A stretch of 35,606 nucleotides of DNA from Conexibacter arvalis (lineage in GTDB: Bacteria > Actinomycetota > Thermoleophilia > Solirubrobacterales > Solirubrobacteraceae), in the NCBI RefSeq assembly GCF_014199525.1, contig NZ_JACHNU010000012.1, positions 1 to 35,606 of the forward strand. The letters are read 5' to 3'. The notes below the pieces were generated by a model. It ran no database searches. It had not been told where the DNA came from and saw nothing but the letters and a program-made list of their open reading frames with translations. The position numbers were made by a program, and so were the translations under genes. Shown here one piece after another: positions 14,019 to 23,036 of this stretch. The first letter of the stretch is position 1. Each line of letters starts with the position of its first letter.

Positions 14019-16220
14019 TCAGCCGCGCCGCAGTGTCCGCGCCGTCGAGTACGTGCGGCTGTTGCCGGCGAGGTCGCGGGCGGTGACGACGACCCGCACG
14101 CGCAGCCCCCGCGCGCCCGCCCGCGCGAGCGTCCGGCGCGCCGACGGCGTCAGCCGGATCCGCACCGACGCCGCTCTGCCGGCGGCGGCCCGGAACGGCG
14201 CGCTGCCGAGCAGGCGCGTCCCGACCGCTCGCTTGCCGCTCGGCAGCGCCAGCACGAGCTGCGCGCTGCCGCTGCAGAGGCCGCGGCCGGCGCCCTCGCG
14301 GCGGGAGCAGGAGATCGCGAGCGGCACGCGGCCGCCGCCGCGCGCGGTCCTCAGCACGCGTCTGCCGCCGACTCTCACGCCGGGCGGGTACGGGTTGACT
14401 TGGAAGGCGCGCGCGACCGTCGCGCCGCGGCGGCCGTCGGACATCACGGCGCGGATCTCGACGACGTGGTCGCCGGCCCGCAGCCCCGACGCCGTCCGCG
14501 GCGACGCGCACGGCTGCCACGGACCGCCGTCGAGGCGGCACTCGTAGAAAGCGGCGGACGGGTCGACGGCGAAGGCGATCCGCGCGTCGCGCGATCTCGT
14601 CAGCTCGGCCGGCGCCTCGACCACGCGGACCTCCGGGATCGGCAGCGGGGTGAGGTCGGCCGGCGGCGGCTTGATCGGCTGGTCGCTCGGAGCGACCGCG
14701 AACGACGGGCCGGCGGCGTCGGCGGCCAGACCGTTGCCGGCGGCGTCGACGACGGCGCTCGCCGCCGCGAGCACGAGGCCGAGCGAGCCCTCGCCGCCGA
14801 CGCCGCTCGCCGTCACCCGCCAGGTCGTCGCGTCGACCTGCGTCACGGACGAGATCGCGCCGCGCGCGGTGCCGGTCGCGACGAGCGCGAACGCCGGTGC
14901 GCCGACGCCCGACACCGGCTCGGAGAAGCGCACCTGCCAGGCGACGGCGCCGTCGCCGACCGACGCCGGTCCGATCCGCTCGAAGGCGGTGAGGAGCGGG
15001 CGGACGCCGTCGATCGCGAGCGCCGAGGTGTCCGCCAGCGAGCCGGGCCCGCCGGGGGCTGGGAGGGTGAGGTCGGCGGCCGGCGCGGTCGCGTCGTCGG
15101 CGTCGATCGTCGCGCCGCGCAGCTCGAGCGCGGCAGTCGAGCGGTAGTCGAGGGCGGCGCTCGCGTCGCCTTCCGCGACCGTGTACGCGAACGTCAGCGT
15201 GTCGCTTCCCGAGCCGCCCGCGTAGGTCGCGACGCCGCTGGCCGCTCCGCTCGCCAGCAGCAGCACAGGCCTCCCGCCGCTCGTCCGGACGGCGACGGGG
15301 CGGTCGAAGCGGACGCGGATCGCGACCGTGCCGCCGATGCCGGCGATCGTCCCCGGCGCCGGGCTCGCCTCGACCGCGACGACGCTCGGCGACGGGACGA
15401 CGGTCACGATCGCCGTTCCCGTCGACGTCAGCGCGCCCCCGGCGCCGGTGTTGCCGTTGTCGTCGAGCGTGACGGTCAGCGACTCGTCGCCTGAGAAGCC
15501 GGCGGCCGGCTGGTAGCGAACTCTGCCCGACTGGAACGCGGCCTGGAGGCCGGCGATCGTGCCGTCGAGCCGGATGCCGCCGGACACCGGGGTGACCGCG
15601 ACGCCGACGTCGGTGGCCGCCGTCACGGTGCCGCCGCCGCTCGCCGTGACGGTGAGCGAGACGATGCCGTCGCCGGCGTCGACGTCGGCGACGTCGACGC
15701 CGGTGAGCGCGAGCTCTCTCTCCTGGCCGGTCGCGTACGTCGCGGGCACGGTCACGATCGGCGGATCGTTGACGGCGGTGATCAGGAACGTCGTGGTGAA
15801 GGTGTCGCTGAGGCCCTCGTCGTCGGTCACCACGACGCTCAGCGCGACGGTCCCGTTGAAGTCCCGCGCCGGCGCGTACACCAGTCCGGAGCCCGCGATG
15901 CGGGAGTTCAGCGCGTCCGGTGTGCCGGTCAGGGTGACGCTCGAGGTGCCCGATCCGGAGGCGACCACCCCGCCGCCCGACGACGCCGAGAACGTGCCGC
16001 TGCCGGCCGCCACCGCCAGCGTCACCGGGCCGCCGGAGTCGTCGGAGACGACGATCGTGTCGATGGCGCGCGGGACGTCCTCCGGCATCGCCGGAATCGG
16101 CATGACCGAGAGGGAAGGCGGCGCCGCCGAGGCGGCGATCGGGAGCATCAGGGCGAGGGCGGCGAGCGCGGCGGCGGCTGCGCCGGCGCGCCGGAGACGG
16201 GACATGACGCGGGCGACCAT
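14019..16220 (-). CDS. Large exported protein with cadherin/Ig-like repeats
   Basis: The 733-residue precursor has a signal peptide (basic MSRLRR, then a long Ala/Leu core, cleavage near ASA-AP at about residue 32). The mature part is a chain of beta-sandwich domains with DEGLSD, VNDPPIVTVPATY and DGTIAGLQAAFQSG segments (cadherin-like/tandem-95 type), then an Ig-like block with FDRPVAVRTSGG and FSEPVSGVGAP. Near the C-terminus FYECRLDGGPWQPCASP is the two-cysteine motif common in secreted actinobacterial proteins, and the tail (RIRLTPSARRTLARAGAR, then VVVTARDLAGNSR) is typical of Thermoleophilia. It should be secreted or loosely wall-bound; no anchor is seen. The start may be the ATG at 16205. 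Confidence 0.85.
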   Translation of the reverse strand: MVARVMSRLRRAGAAAAALAALALMLPIAASAAPPSLSVMPIPAMPEDVPRAIDTIVVSDDSGGPVTLAVAAGSGTFSASSGGGVVASGSGTSSVTLTGTPDALNSRIAGSGLVYAPARDFNGTVALSVVVTDDEGLSDTFTTTFLITAVNDPPIVTVPATYATGQERELALTGVDVADVDAGDGIVSLTVTASGGGTVTAATDVGVAVTPVSGGIRLDGTIAGLQAAFQSGRVRYQPAAGFSGDESLTVTLDDNGNTGAGGALTSTGTAIVTVVPSPSVVAVEASPAPGTIAGIGGTVAIRVRFDRPVAVRTSGGRPVLLLASGAASGVATYAGGSGSDTLTFAYTVAEGDASAALDYRSTAALELRGATIDADDATAPAADLTLPAPGGPGSLADTSALAIDGVRPLLTAFERIGPASVGDGAVAWQVRFSEPVSGVGAPAFALVATGTARGAISSVTQVDATTWRVTASGVGGEGSLGLVLAAASAVVDAAGNGLAADAAGPSFAVAPSDQPIKPPPADLTPLPIPEVRVVEAPAELTRSRDARIAFAVDPSAAFYECRLDGGPWQPCASPRTASGLRAGDHVVEIRAVMSDGRRGATVARAFQVNPYPPGVRVGGRRVLRTARGGGRVPLAISCSRREGAGRGLCSGSAQLVLALPSGKRAVGTRLLGSAPFRAAAGRAASVRIRLTPSARRTLARAGARGLRVRVVVTARDLAGNSRTYSTARTLRRG

Positions 16221-16279
16221 GGCGTGGGAGCCTACTGCCGGCGGCCGTCGCAATCGGCGCGTCGGCGCTCGTTCGACTT

Positions 16280-17008
16280 TCACAGCCGGTAGCCGCGGGC
16301 GTCGCGCACCGAGCGGTGGGAGGAGAAGCGGCCCAGCGCCCACAGGCACAGCAGCAGCGCGCCGACGAGCGAGCCGAGGAAGCCGTCGGCGATGTCGGCG
16401 ATCGTGTCGGCGTAGCTGATGAAGAGGTTCTGGCCGAACCATCTGACCGCGATCCACTCGTAGACCTCGTAGACCGTCACGGCGGTCACGCCGATGCAGA
16501 AGGCGATGAAGCCCATCCCGAACAGCCGCGTCGCGCGCAGTCTGACGAGCGCCGGCTCCGGCACGACCTCGATCCGCGACAGCCCGATGTAGATCATCGG
16601 CGCGAAGAAGCACGGCAGCGTGATGTGGACGACGTTGTCGTACCACGACCAGTCGACGAACAGGTGGAGCGCGTCGCCCCAGCCGTTGAAGAACATCGCG
16701 ATGCAGAAGCCCCAGTCGAAGACGCGCGGCAGGTCGACCATCCGCGCGACGAAGACCGCGACGGCGTTGAGCGCCAGCTGCGTCGCGGCATGGTCGTCGC
16801 CGGTCAGGTGAAAGACCACGGCGCCGACGACGAAGCTGAGCCGGAAGAGGTCGAGCGGGTCGCGCAGGACCGGGTGCCAGTCGCCGAGGAAGATCGCCCG
16901 CAGCAGCGCCGGCGGCCGCCACAGCGGTCTGCGTTGGGTGACCGGGTCGCCGTGCGGCCGCAGCGCCGGCTCGGCGGCGGAGCGCAGCACGCGGTCGCCG
17001 AGTCTCAT
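16280..17008 (-). CDS. Polytopic membrane protein (YjdF/DUF2238-like)
   Basis: The 242-residue product has an N-terminal soluble stretch of about 45 residues and then about six hydrophobic segments. The blocks FVDWSWYDNVVHITLPCF and AVTVYEVYEWIAVRWFG, and the later ISYADTIADIADGFLGSLVG, resemble YjdF/DUF2238 membrane proteins, which have conserved Trp-Asp-Asn and Asp-x-x-x-Asp positions but no established function. It begins with an ATG overlapping the stop of the PHP-domain gene (ATGA), so the two are cotranscribed and translationally coupled. Confidence 0.72.
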   Translation of the reverse strand: MRLGDRVLRSAAEPALRPHGDPVTQRRPLWRPPALLRAIFLGDWHPVLRDPLDLFRLSFVVGAVVFHLTGDDHAATQLALNAVAVFVARMVDLPRVFDWGFCIAMFFNGWGDALHLFVDWSWYDNVVHITLPCFFAPMIYIGLSRIEVVPEPALVRLRATRLFGMGFIAFCIGVTAVTVYEVYEWIAVRWFGQNLFISYADTIADIADGFLGSLVGALLLCLWALGRFSSHRSVRDARGYRL

Positions 17009-18084
17009 CGCCGCGCCCGCAGGTGGACCGGGTTGGAGAGCAGCCACATCGCCCCGCCGACGCGCGCCTCGACGCGGTGGACGCCGGGCCCGGTGACGCG
17101 CAGGTCGAGCGCGTCGCCGTCGGCGCGCAGCAGCTCCTCGCCGTCGCGCACGACCCGCAGCTCCGCGGCGCGCGGCAGGCGGACCCGCAGCACCGTCTCC
17201 TCGTCGGGGGCGACGAGCGCCTCGCCGCCCATCGGGACGGTCTCGCCGTCGGCGCGCTCGCCCCAGAAGCGCGCGCCGTCGGCCGGCGCGACGCACGGCC
17301 GTGCCAGCCACATCGCGCCGGCGCGCAGGGCCGCGACCACCGTCGCCTCGTCGCGGGCCGGATCGCCGGTCAGCGGCTCGTCGAGCAGCAGGTGGGTGCG
17401 CAGCAGGTCGAAGGTGCGCGCGTGCGACAGGGGAGAGCGGACGGAGCCGTTGATCCGCACGCCCGGCGCGTGGCCGTCGAGCCCGCCGAGCGCCGGCACG
17501 CGCCGTCTCGCCGACAGCGCGTCCCACGCCGCGAGCTGGCGCGGCGGCGGCCCGTCGGCGGTCGCCGCGACCGGGTCGCGCAGCCAGCGCAGGACCTCCG
17601 CCGGCGAGCGCCACGCCTCGGCGGCGTCGGTCGTCACGCTCCACAGCTCGATCCCGTCGCAGCCGCCGGGCTGGTCGAGCGCCGGCCAGGCGTGGGGGAG
17701 GACGATCCGCCGCGCCAGCGCCGGCAGGAGGAGCCGCCCGCCCTCGCTGAAGGGGTGGGCGGCGAAGCCGACGCCGCCGGCCTCGCGGACCGCGGCGGCG
17801 ATCTCGGCCGCACTGCGGCCCGCGTGCGGGATCTCGCCGCTGACGCCGAAGGCGAGGTAGTGGCCGCCCTTCGGGCTGACCTCCGTGCCGACGACCAGCG
17901 CGACGCCGTCGTGGGTGCCGGCCCAGCCGTCGCCGCGGGCGGCGAGCGTGTCGTGGTCGGTCAGCAGCAGCGCGCCGGCGCCGCTGTCGCGCGCGGCGTC
18001 GAGCAGCTCGGCGACCGTCGCGGTCCCGTCCGAGCAGGTCGAGTGGACGTGGACGACGGCGGAGAGGTCGTGGACGGGATCCAT
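17005..18084 (-). CDS. PHP-domain phosphoesterase
   Basis: A 359-residue protein whose first half is a PHP domain: HVHSTCSDG (His12, His14, Asp19), LLTDHDTL (Asp43, His44, Asp45), GTEVSPKGGHYLAF (Glu68), GFAAHPF (His110) and GGLDGHAPG. These are the metal ligands of the fold, which in this family hydrolyses phosphomono- or diesters. The second half (about residues 260-359) is a beta-rich domain with an unfamiliar fold. No signal peptide is visible. It is the first gene of a two-gene unit with the membrane protein. The substrate is not known. Confidence 0.88.
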   Translation of the reverse strand: MDPVHDLSAVVHVHSTCSDGTATVAELLDAARDSGAGALLLTDHDTLAARGDGWAGTHDGVALVVGTEVSPKGGHYLAFGVSGEIPHAGRSAAEIAAAVREAGGVGFAAHPFSEGGRLLLPALARRIVLPHAWPALDQPGGCDGIELWSVTTDAAEAWRSPAEVLRWLRDPVAATADGPPPRQLAAWDALSARRRVPALGGLDGHAPGVRINGSVRSPLSHARTFDLLRTHLLLDEPLTGDPARDEATVVAALRAGAMWLARPCVAPADGARFWGERADGETVPMGGEALVAPDEETVLRVRLPRAAELRVVRDGEELLRADGDALDLRVTGPGVHRVEARVGGAMWLLSNPVHLRARR

Positions 18085-18143
18085 CTGGTGTGGATTCTGC
18101 GCGCTGACCAGCGGCCGCGAAACGCGCCGCTATCCTCGCCCGC

Positions 18144-18785
18144 ATGGCGATCCGCCGCCTCCTGCCGGCGCTGTTGCTGCTGGCGGCCGCCTTCGCCGCG
18201 GCGGCGCTGCTGCTGCCCAAGTCGCCCGACGCCCTGCGCGACCTGCTCCTCTCGATCGGCGTGCTCGCGCCGGTCGTCGCCTTCGGCGCCTGGCTGCTGC
18301 TGACGCCGGCGCTCTTCCCCGGCACCGTCCTCGCCGCCGCCAGCGGCCTCGCCTTCGGGACGATCGGCGGCGCCGGCCTCGCGTGGGGCGGCGCCGTGCT
18401 CGGCGGGCTGATCGCCTTCGCGCTCGCTCGCACCGTGGCGCGCGGACCGGTCGAGCGGTTCGTCGCCGGGCGCAGACGGCTGGGCGCCGTCAGCGAGCTG
18501 TTGGAGCGCCGCGGCTTCGCCGCCGTGCTCGCGGCCCGGCTGATGCCGGGGGTGCCGGTGACCGCGCTCCACTATGCGGCCGGCGCCTCGCCGGTGCGGC
18601 TGCGGGCCTTCGTCGGGGCGATGTCGATCGGGGCGCTGCTGCGCACCGTCCCGTACGTGCTGCTCGGCCAGGGGATCGGCAGCGGCTCGCCGCTGGTCGT
18701 CGCCGTCGGGGCCGGCTCGATCGTGCTCGGCGGCCTCGGCGGCACGGCGCTGCTGTGGCAGCTGAAGGCCCGCGCCGCGATCTGA
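18144..18785 (+). CDS. VTT/TVP38-TMEM64 family membrane protein
   Basis: The 213-residue protein has an N-terminal hydrophobic helix and then the VTT (SNARE-associated) domain: FPGTVLAAASGLAFG (about residues 54-68), the re-entrant glycine-rich segment GGAGLAWGGAVLGGLIAFAL, and the second half ARLMPGVPVTALHYAAGAS, whose Arg-x-x-Pro-x-x-Pro pattern is diagnostic. Members are implicated in membrane lipid (flippase-like) transport; the specific lipid here is unknown. It is divergent from the PHP gene and close to the HD-GYP gene downstream. Confidence 0.88.
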   Translation: MAIRRLLPALLLLAAAFAAAALLLPKSPDALRDLLLSIGVLAPVVAFGAWLLLTPALFPGTVLAAASGLAFGTIGGAGLAWGGAVLGGLIAFALARTVARGPVERFVAGRRRLGAVSELLERRGFAAVLAARLMPGVPVTALHYAAGASPVRLRAFVGAMSIGALLRTVPYVLLGQGIGSGSPLVVAVGAGSIVLGGLGGTALLWQLKARAAI

Positions 18786-18846
18786 TCGTCCGCTGAACGC
18801 GGCCGGCCGGACGACGATCCGACCGGACGTGCACAATCTGCCGACC

Positions 18847-19956
18847 ATGCGGCTGGTCTCGACCCGTCATCTCCAGGCCGGCACGATCGTCGCCCGCCCC
18901 GTGCGCAGCGGTCCCGTGGGCACCGCCCCGCTCGTCATCGAGGGCGCGCTCCTGACCGAATCGATGTGCCGGCGGCTGCTCGAGCTCGGCGTCGCGGCGG
19001 TCTGGGTCGACGACGAGATCGGGGAGGGGATCGAGCCGCTGGAGGCGCTCACGCCCGAGACGCGCGACGCCGCCGAGAGAGACGTGATGGCGACGCTCGC
19101 CGACGCGCGCGAGGCGCTCGCATCCGGTCAGCAGCTGCCGCAGCAGGCGGTCGACCGGATGCGCGACGTCGCCGGCGCGATCGCGCGCGAGATCGCCGCG
19201 CTGCCGGAGGCGGCCTACGCGCTGAGCGAGATGCGGATCGCCGACCACTACACGCACGAGCACTCCGTCCGCGTGACGACGCTCGGGCTGCTGCTGGCGG
19301 CGCGCCACTGGAGGTCGCACGGCTGGACAGACCACCGCGGCCGCCAGCGCCACGACAGCGTCGCGCAGCGGATGACGCAGCTCGGCTTCGGGCTGCTCGT
19401 GCACGACATCGGCAAGCTTGCGATCCCGCGCGAGGTGCTCGACAAGCCCGGCAGACTCGACGCCGAGGAGTGGGAGCTGATCAAGCGCCACCCCGACCTC
19501 GGCGCCGCGATGCTCAGCCACACGACGACGTCGATGCTGGCGATATCGGTCGTCCGCTTCCACCACGAGCGCTGGGACGGCGCCGGCTACCCGCGCAGGC
19601 TGCGGGGTCGCAGGATCTCCGAGCTGGCGCGGATCGCCGCCGTCGCCGACGTGTACGACGCGGTCCGCTCCGAGCGGCCGTACAAGCCGGCGCGGCCGCC
19701 GCACGTCGGCTACGAGGTCGTGAGGGAGGGCTCCGGCAGCGCCTTCGACCCCGCGATCGTGCGGACCTTCTGCGAGGTCGTGATGCCGTATCCGGTCGGT
19801 CACGAGCTGGAGCTCGACGACGGCGTGACGGCGGTCGTCGCGGCCGTCGACCCGGCGCGCCCGTACGCGCCGCTCATGCGCTGGCGCGACGCCGGCGGCA
19901 CCATCGTCGAGCGCGAGGTCGACCTCGCGCGGGGGCGCGCGGCCGAGCCGGCCTGA
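18847..19956 (+). CDS. HD-GYP domain protein (probable c-di-GMP phosphodiesterase)
   Basis: The 369-residue protein has an N-terminal segment of about 100 residues (VSTRHLQAGTIVARPVRS, then a short helical linker) and a C-terminal HD-GYP domain. The metal-binding pair is His186-Asp187 in VHDIGKLAIP, and the signature HHERWDGAGYP contains the GYP triad. The related segments HEHSVRVTTLGLLLA and RIAAVADVYDAVRSERPYKPA are also present. HD-GYP enzymes hydrolyse cyclic di-GMP; N-terminal DUF3391-like regions are common in this arrangement. The ATG at 18847 was chosen; a GTG 18 bases upstream is possible. The protein looks soluble and complete. Confidence 0.9.
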   Translation: MRLVSTRHLQAGTIVARPVRSGPVGTAPLVIEGALLTESMCRRLLELGVAAVWVDDEIGEGIEPLEALTPETRDAAERDVMATLADAREALASGQQLPQQAVDRMRDVAGAIAREIAALPEAAYALSEMRIADHYTHEHSVRVTTLGLLLAARHWRSHGWTDHRGRQRHDSVAQRMTQLGFGLLVHDIGKLAIPREVLDKPGRLDAEEWELIKRHPDLGAAMLSHTTTSMLAISVVRFHHERWDGAGYPRRLRGRRISELARIAAVADVYDAVRSERPYKPARPPHVGYEVVREGSGSAFDPAIVRTFCEVVMPYPVGHELELDDGVTAVVAAVDPARPYAPLMRWRDAGGTIVEREVDLARGRAAEPA

Positions 19957-20008
19957 GCGGGGCGCGGCGCGGCGGTCGGGCGGACGCCGTGGCCCGACGG
20001 GCGCGGCG

Positions 20009-20644
20009 TCAGCGCGTGCCGAGGACGCCGGGCAGCCACGCCGCGAGCGCGGCCCGCAGCGCGGCGCGGTCGCTCTTGAGGCCGTGGTCGCCTTTGATCG
20101 CGACGACCTCCCGGCCGGGCGCCGCCTCCGGCATCCCGAAGCGGTCTCTGACGCCTTGCACGATCAGCACCGGGACGCCGGCGGGGACCGCCTCCAGCTC
20201 CGGCAGGCGGCTCGGGCGCGGCTCGCGGCCGGCTCTGACCGGCGGCTGGAGCGGGAAGGCGAGGCAGAGGATGCCGGCCGCGCCGGTCGCCGCGGCGGTG
20301 CGGCAGGCGACGCGGGCGCCCGACGAGCGGCCGCCGGCGACCAACGGCAGCGCCGGGTCGAGCTCGCCCCGCTCGCGCAGGCCGGCGACGACTGCCTCCC
20401 ACGCCGCGTCGAGCTGTCTCGCCGGCGCCGCGTTGCGGCGGCCGGCGACGCGATAGGGCTGCTCGACGAGGCCGACCGTCGCCCCGAGCTCGTTCGCGAC
20501 CGCGGTCGCCGCGACGAGGTCCGGCGCCGCGACGCCCCCGCCGGCGCCGTGGCCGAGCAGCAGGGCGCCGGTCGGCGGGCCGTCGGGGCGGTGGAGATGG
20601 ACGCGCGCGGGGCCGTGCGGGGTGTCGAGCGTCAGCGGGGGCAC
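20009..20644 (-). CDS. Small alpha/beta hydrolase (KANL3/Tex30-like)
   Basis: The 211-residue protein starts with GTG. The strand after the start is followed by LLLGHGAGGGVAAPDL, the nucleophile elbow is GGRSSGARVA (catalytic Ser in GxSxG form), and VLIVQGVRDRFGMPEA and IKGDHGLKSDR give the acid and base. The compact size and the GRSSGAR motif match the KANL3/Tex30-like alpha/beta hydrolases found in many bacteria; the substrate is unknown. The frame extends further upstream but lacks domain features there. It is downstream of the HD-GYP gene and convergent with it. Confidence 0.82.
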   Translation of the reverse strand: MPPLTLDTPHGPARVHLHRPDGPPTGALLLGHGAGGGVAAPDLVAATAVANELGATVGLVEQPYRVAGRRNAAPARQLDAAWEAVVAGLRERGELDPALPLVAGGRSSGARVACRTAAATGAAGILCLAFPLQPPVRAGREPRPSRLPELEAVPAGVPVLIVQGVRDRFGMPEAAPGREVVAIKGDHGLKSDRAALRAALAAWLPGVLGTR

Positions 20645-20739
20645 GGCGGGGATGGTCGCAGAGCGACGAGGCGCGCGGACACATCGCGGGTGCGCGGCGG
20701 CGGGCGGTTGGGGCCGCGCCCGGCGGGTAGCTGCGCGCC

Positions 20740-20973
20740 ATGGAACGAGCACAGAGAGAGCGATTCGAGCAGGCCGTCGAGCGCAAGCGCGAGGAGGCGG
20801 AGCGGCGGGCTCAGGGCGGCGGTCCGCGCGGCGAGCCCGGCGCCGAGGGCGCGGGCAAGCCGGGCGGGCAGGAGGAGCAGCTGCACGCCCCCGAGCGCCC
20901 GCAGGACATCCCCGACCCGCGCAAGAAGAGCAGCGGCCACGGGCAGAAGACCGCCGACAAGTGGAACCAGTGA
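20740..20973 (+). CDS. Small hydrophilic protein of unknown function (77 aa)
   Basis: I do not recognise the family. The product is very polar: a charged helix (residues 1-25, ERAQRERFEQAVERKREEA), a Gly/Pro-rich middle, and a conserved-looking C-terminal end KSSGHGQKTADKWNQ. No membrane segment or signal peptide is seen, and it is probably disordered or partly helical. The start at 20740 (ATG) has AGCGCGCC-type sequence upstream but no clear ribosome-binding site. It is divergent from the alpha/beta hydrolase. Confidence 0.65.
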   Translation: MERAQRERFEQAVERKREEAERRAQGGGPRGEPGAEGAGKPGGQEEQLHAPERPQDIPDPRKKSSGHGQKTADKWNQ

Positions 20974-21056
20974 GGGTGGGTTGAGCCCGGCGGCGCGGCG
21001 CCGGCGCACTCACGAGCGTGATGCCCCGCTGAGCGGCCCGGGTGCGGTCGGCGCGC

Positions 21057-21839
21057 CTATCTCGCGTCCTGGTTGGCGACCGCCGCCATCAGCAGCAGGC
21101 CGCCGTCGACGACGTAGGAGCCGCCGGTGACGTAGGAGGCGCGCGGGGAGGCGAGGAAGGCGATCAGCTCGGCGACCTCGTGGGCCGATCCCGGGCGGCC
21201 GGCGGGGATCTGGCGGCGCTCGATCGTGTGCGGGTCGACGTCCTCGGCGCCGGTCATCGGCGTCGCGATCTCGCCCGGGGCGACGGCGTTGACGGTGATC
21301 CCGTGCTCGGCCAGCTCCAGCGCCATCACCTGCGTCAACAGTCCGAGGCCGCCCTTCGCCGCGCAGTAGGCCGACGAGCCGCGCAGCGGGACGTGCTCGT
21401 GGACCGAGGTCACGTTCACGATCCGCCCGCCCTCGCTCTGCGCGACCATCCGCCGCGCCGCCGCCTGACCGCAGAGCATCGCGCCGGTCAGGTCGACCGC
21501 GAGCACGTGGTCCCAGTCGTCGGCGCTCATCTCGAGGAACCCAGCGCTGGCGCCGGTGCCCGCGTTGTTGACGAGCACGTCGAGGCCGCCGAGCGCGTCG
21601 GCGAGCCGCTCGATCGCCGGCTGGACGGTCGCGCGCTCGGTGAGGTCGAGTTCGACGACGTGGGCGGCCCGGCCGTGGGAGCGGACCTCGCGCGCCGTCG
21701 CCTCCCCGGCGGCCGCGTCGTAGTGCCACGTGATCCCGACGTCGCAGCCGTCGCGGGCGAGCGCGACTGCGGTCGCCTTCCCGATGCCCGACTCCGAGCC
21801 GGTCACGATCGCGCGGCGCGGACGCTGTTCGGCGGTCAT
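21057..21839 (-). CDS. Short-chain dehydrogenase/reductase
   Basis: A complete 260-residue classical SDR. The cofactor loop is TGSESGIGKATA (residues 13-24), the NNAG stabilising motif is in VLVNNAGTGASAGF, the catalytic Ser-Tyr-Lys set includes NVTSVHEHV and SAYCAAKGGL, and the C-terminal NAVAPGEIATPMTG and YVTGGSYVVDGG blocks match. The acidic residue after the second strand is not at the usual NAD position (TWHYD follows it), so NADP is possible. The substrate cannot be predicted. It lies on its own, with 190 bases to the next gene. Confidence 0.92.
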   Translation of the reverse strand: MTAEQRPRRAIVTGSESGIGKATAVALARDGCDVGITWHYDAAAGEATAREVRSHGRAAHVVELDLTERATVQPAIERLADALGGLDVLVNNAGTGASAGFLEMSADDWDHVLAVDLTGAMLCGQAAARRMVAQSEGGRIVNVTSVHEHVPLRGSSAYCAAKGGLGLLTQVMALELAEHGITVNAVAPGEIATPMTGAEDVDPHTIERRQIPAGRPGSAHEVAELIAFLASPRASYVTGGSYVVDGGLLLMAAVANQDAR

Positions 21840-22030
21840 GACGGGGACCTACCCGATCCGTGCTAGGTCGCCTCGGTCGGCGAGCGTCTCGCGGCGCGGC
21901 CGCCCGCGGCCCAGTGCGCCCGGGCAACCGGGCGCGGCAGGCGGCGAACGGGACGCCGGACCGTCACAGCGCCTGGCTCGGGGCGCGCGCGGCTGCGGCC
22001 GAGCGAGACGGCGGACGGTCTGCCGAAGCC

Positions 22031-22690
22031 TCAGCGCCCGCGGCAGGTGCCGCGGCCGAACGGGACGCGGACGGTCGTCGCCGGGGCGGCGGGGGAGGCG
22101 CCGCTTCGGATCGTCAGCCGCACGCAGCGGGCGCCGTCGACGACGACCGCTCCCGGCCAGCCGGTCGGCCGGCGCCCGGCGCAGGTGCGGGCGATCACGA
22201 GCGTGTGGGGGCGGTCGCCCGCCTGGGCGGGCACGCGCCGGACGCCGTAGTCGAGCCAGACGTGGCCGCGGTCGGCCCGTGGGACTGCGATCCGCGCCGT
22301 CGCGCCGGCGTCGACGACGAGCGGCGACTTGGCGGCGAAGGGGCGCCCGTCGGTCGGGCGGAAGTGACGGTGGGGATGGCGTCGGAAGCGGTCGAGCGAC
22401 ATCAGCAGGACCGGCGGCGCGACCACGTCGGCGCGCCCGCCGCGGGGTCGTGCGGCGCCGAGCGAGTTGTCGCAGGTCAGTCGCCGCACGGCCACCCGCG
22501 CGGCCGCGGCGGGAGCAGGCGGTGCGACCGAGCTGGCCGCGAGCCGGTAGGCCGGTGCGACGGTCTCGACGACGGGGCCGGGCGCGGCCCGCTGGCCGGA
22601 CCGGTCTCCGCCGACGGCGAATGCGGTCGCGAGCGCTCCCGCCGTCCCGACCGCCGCGACGATCCCGATCGCCCATGCTCGTCCGCTCAT
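22031..22690 (-). CDS. Exported or membrane-anchored protein with four cysteines
   Basis: I do not recognise the family. The 219-residue product has an N-terminal hydrophobic segment (residues 5-24) that serves as a signal peptide or anchor, then an Ala-rich stretch and a beta-rich domain with four cysteines (in RRLTCDNSLG, ARTCAGRRP, GARCVRLTI and GRGTCRGR), consistent with two disulfides outside the cytoplasm. AGGAGG ends nine bases before the ATG, a strong ribosome-binding site. Four conserved-looking Gly/Pro motifs (VPFGRGTC, VWLDYGVRR) suggest a folded core. It lies downstream of cobS with 346 bases between, holding a tandem repeat. Confidence 0.7.
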   Translation of the reverse strand: MSGRAWAIGIVAAVGTAGALATAFAVGGDRSGQRAAPGPVVETVAPAYRLAASSVAPPAPAAAARVAVRRLTCDNSLGAARPRGGRADVVAPPVLLMSLDRFRRHPHRHFRPTDGRPFAAKSPLVVDAGATARIAVPRADRGHVWLDYGVRRVPAQAGDRPHTLVIARTCAGRRPTGWPGAVVVDGARCVRLTIRSGASPAAPATTVRVPFGRGTCRGR

Positions 22691-22853
22691 CGCATCGAAC
22701 CTCCTCTCATCCACTCGTTCCTGGTGGTTCGAACGCTCGGAAGCCTGCGGAGTTGCGCTTGGCGACGCGGCCGGTGGCACCCGTATCCCACCCGTATCCG
22801 CGGGGCGCCGGCCGGGGAGCGGTGCGTCCCAGCCGGAGCGAGCGACGCGACCA

Positions 22854-23011
22854 CGCGGGCGGCGGCGCGGGCCGGCGCGAACGGCTCCATTGCGCGCTGC
22901 CGAGGGCTGCGGCGGAGCGGACCGCCGAACGGTGCGACGCGGGCGGCGGCGCGGGCCGGCGCGAACGGCTCCCATTGCGGGCTGCCGAGGGCGGACCGCC
23001 GAACGGTGTGA
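22854..23011. repeat. Imperfect tandem repeat (84 and 74 bp)
   Basis: The stretch beginning CGCGGGCGGCGGCGCGGGCC at 22854 recurs at 22938. The second copy is shorter by about ten bases near its centre. Each ends in GGACCGCCGAACGGTG. It fills much of the 346-base gap after cobS; I see no ORF with coding character in this gap. Confidence 0.85.
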
Positions 23012-23036
23012 GCTGAGCTGCCGGACGCGGCCGCGC

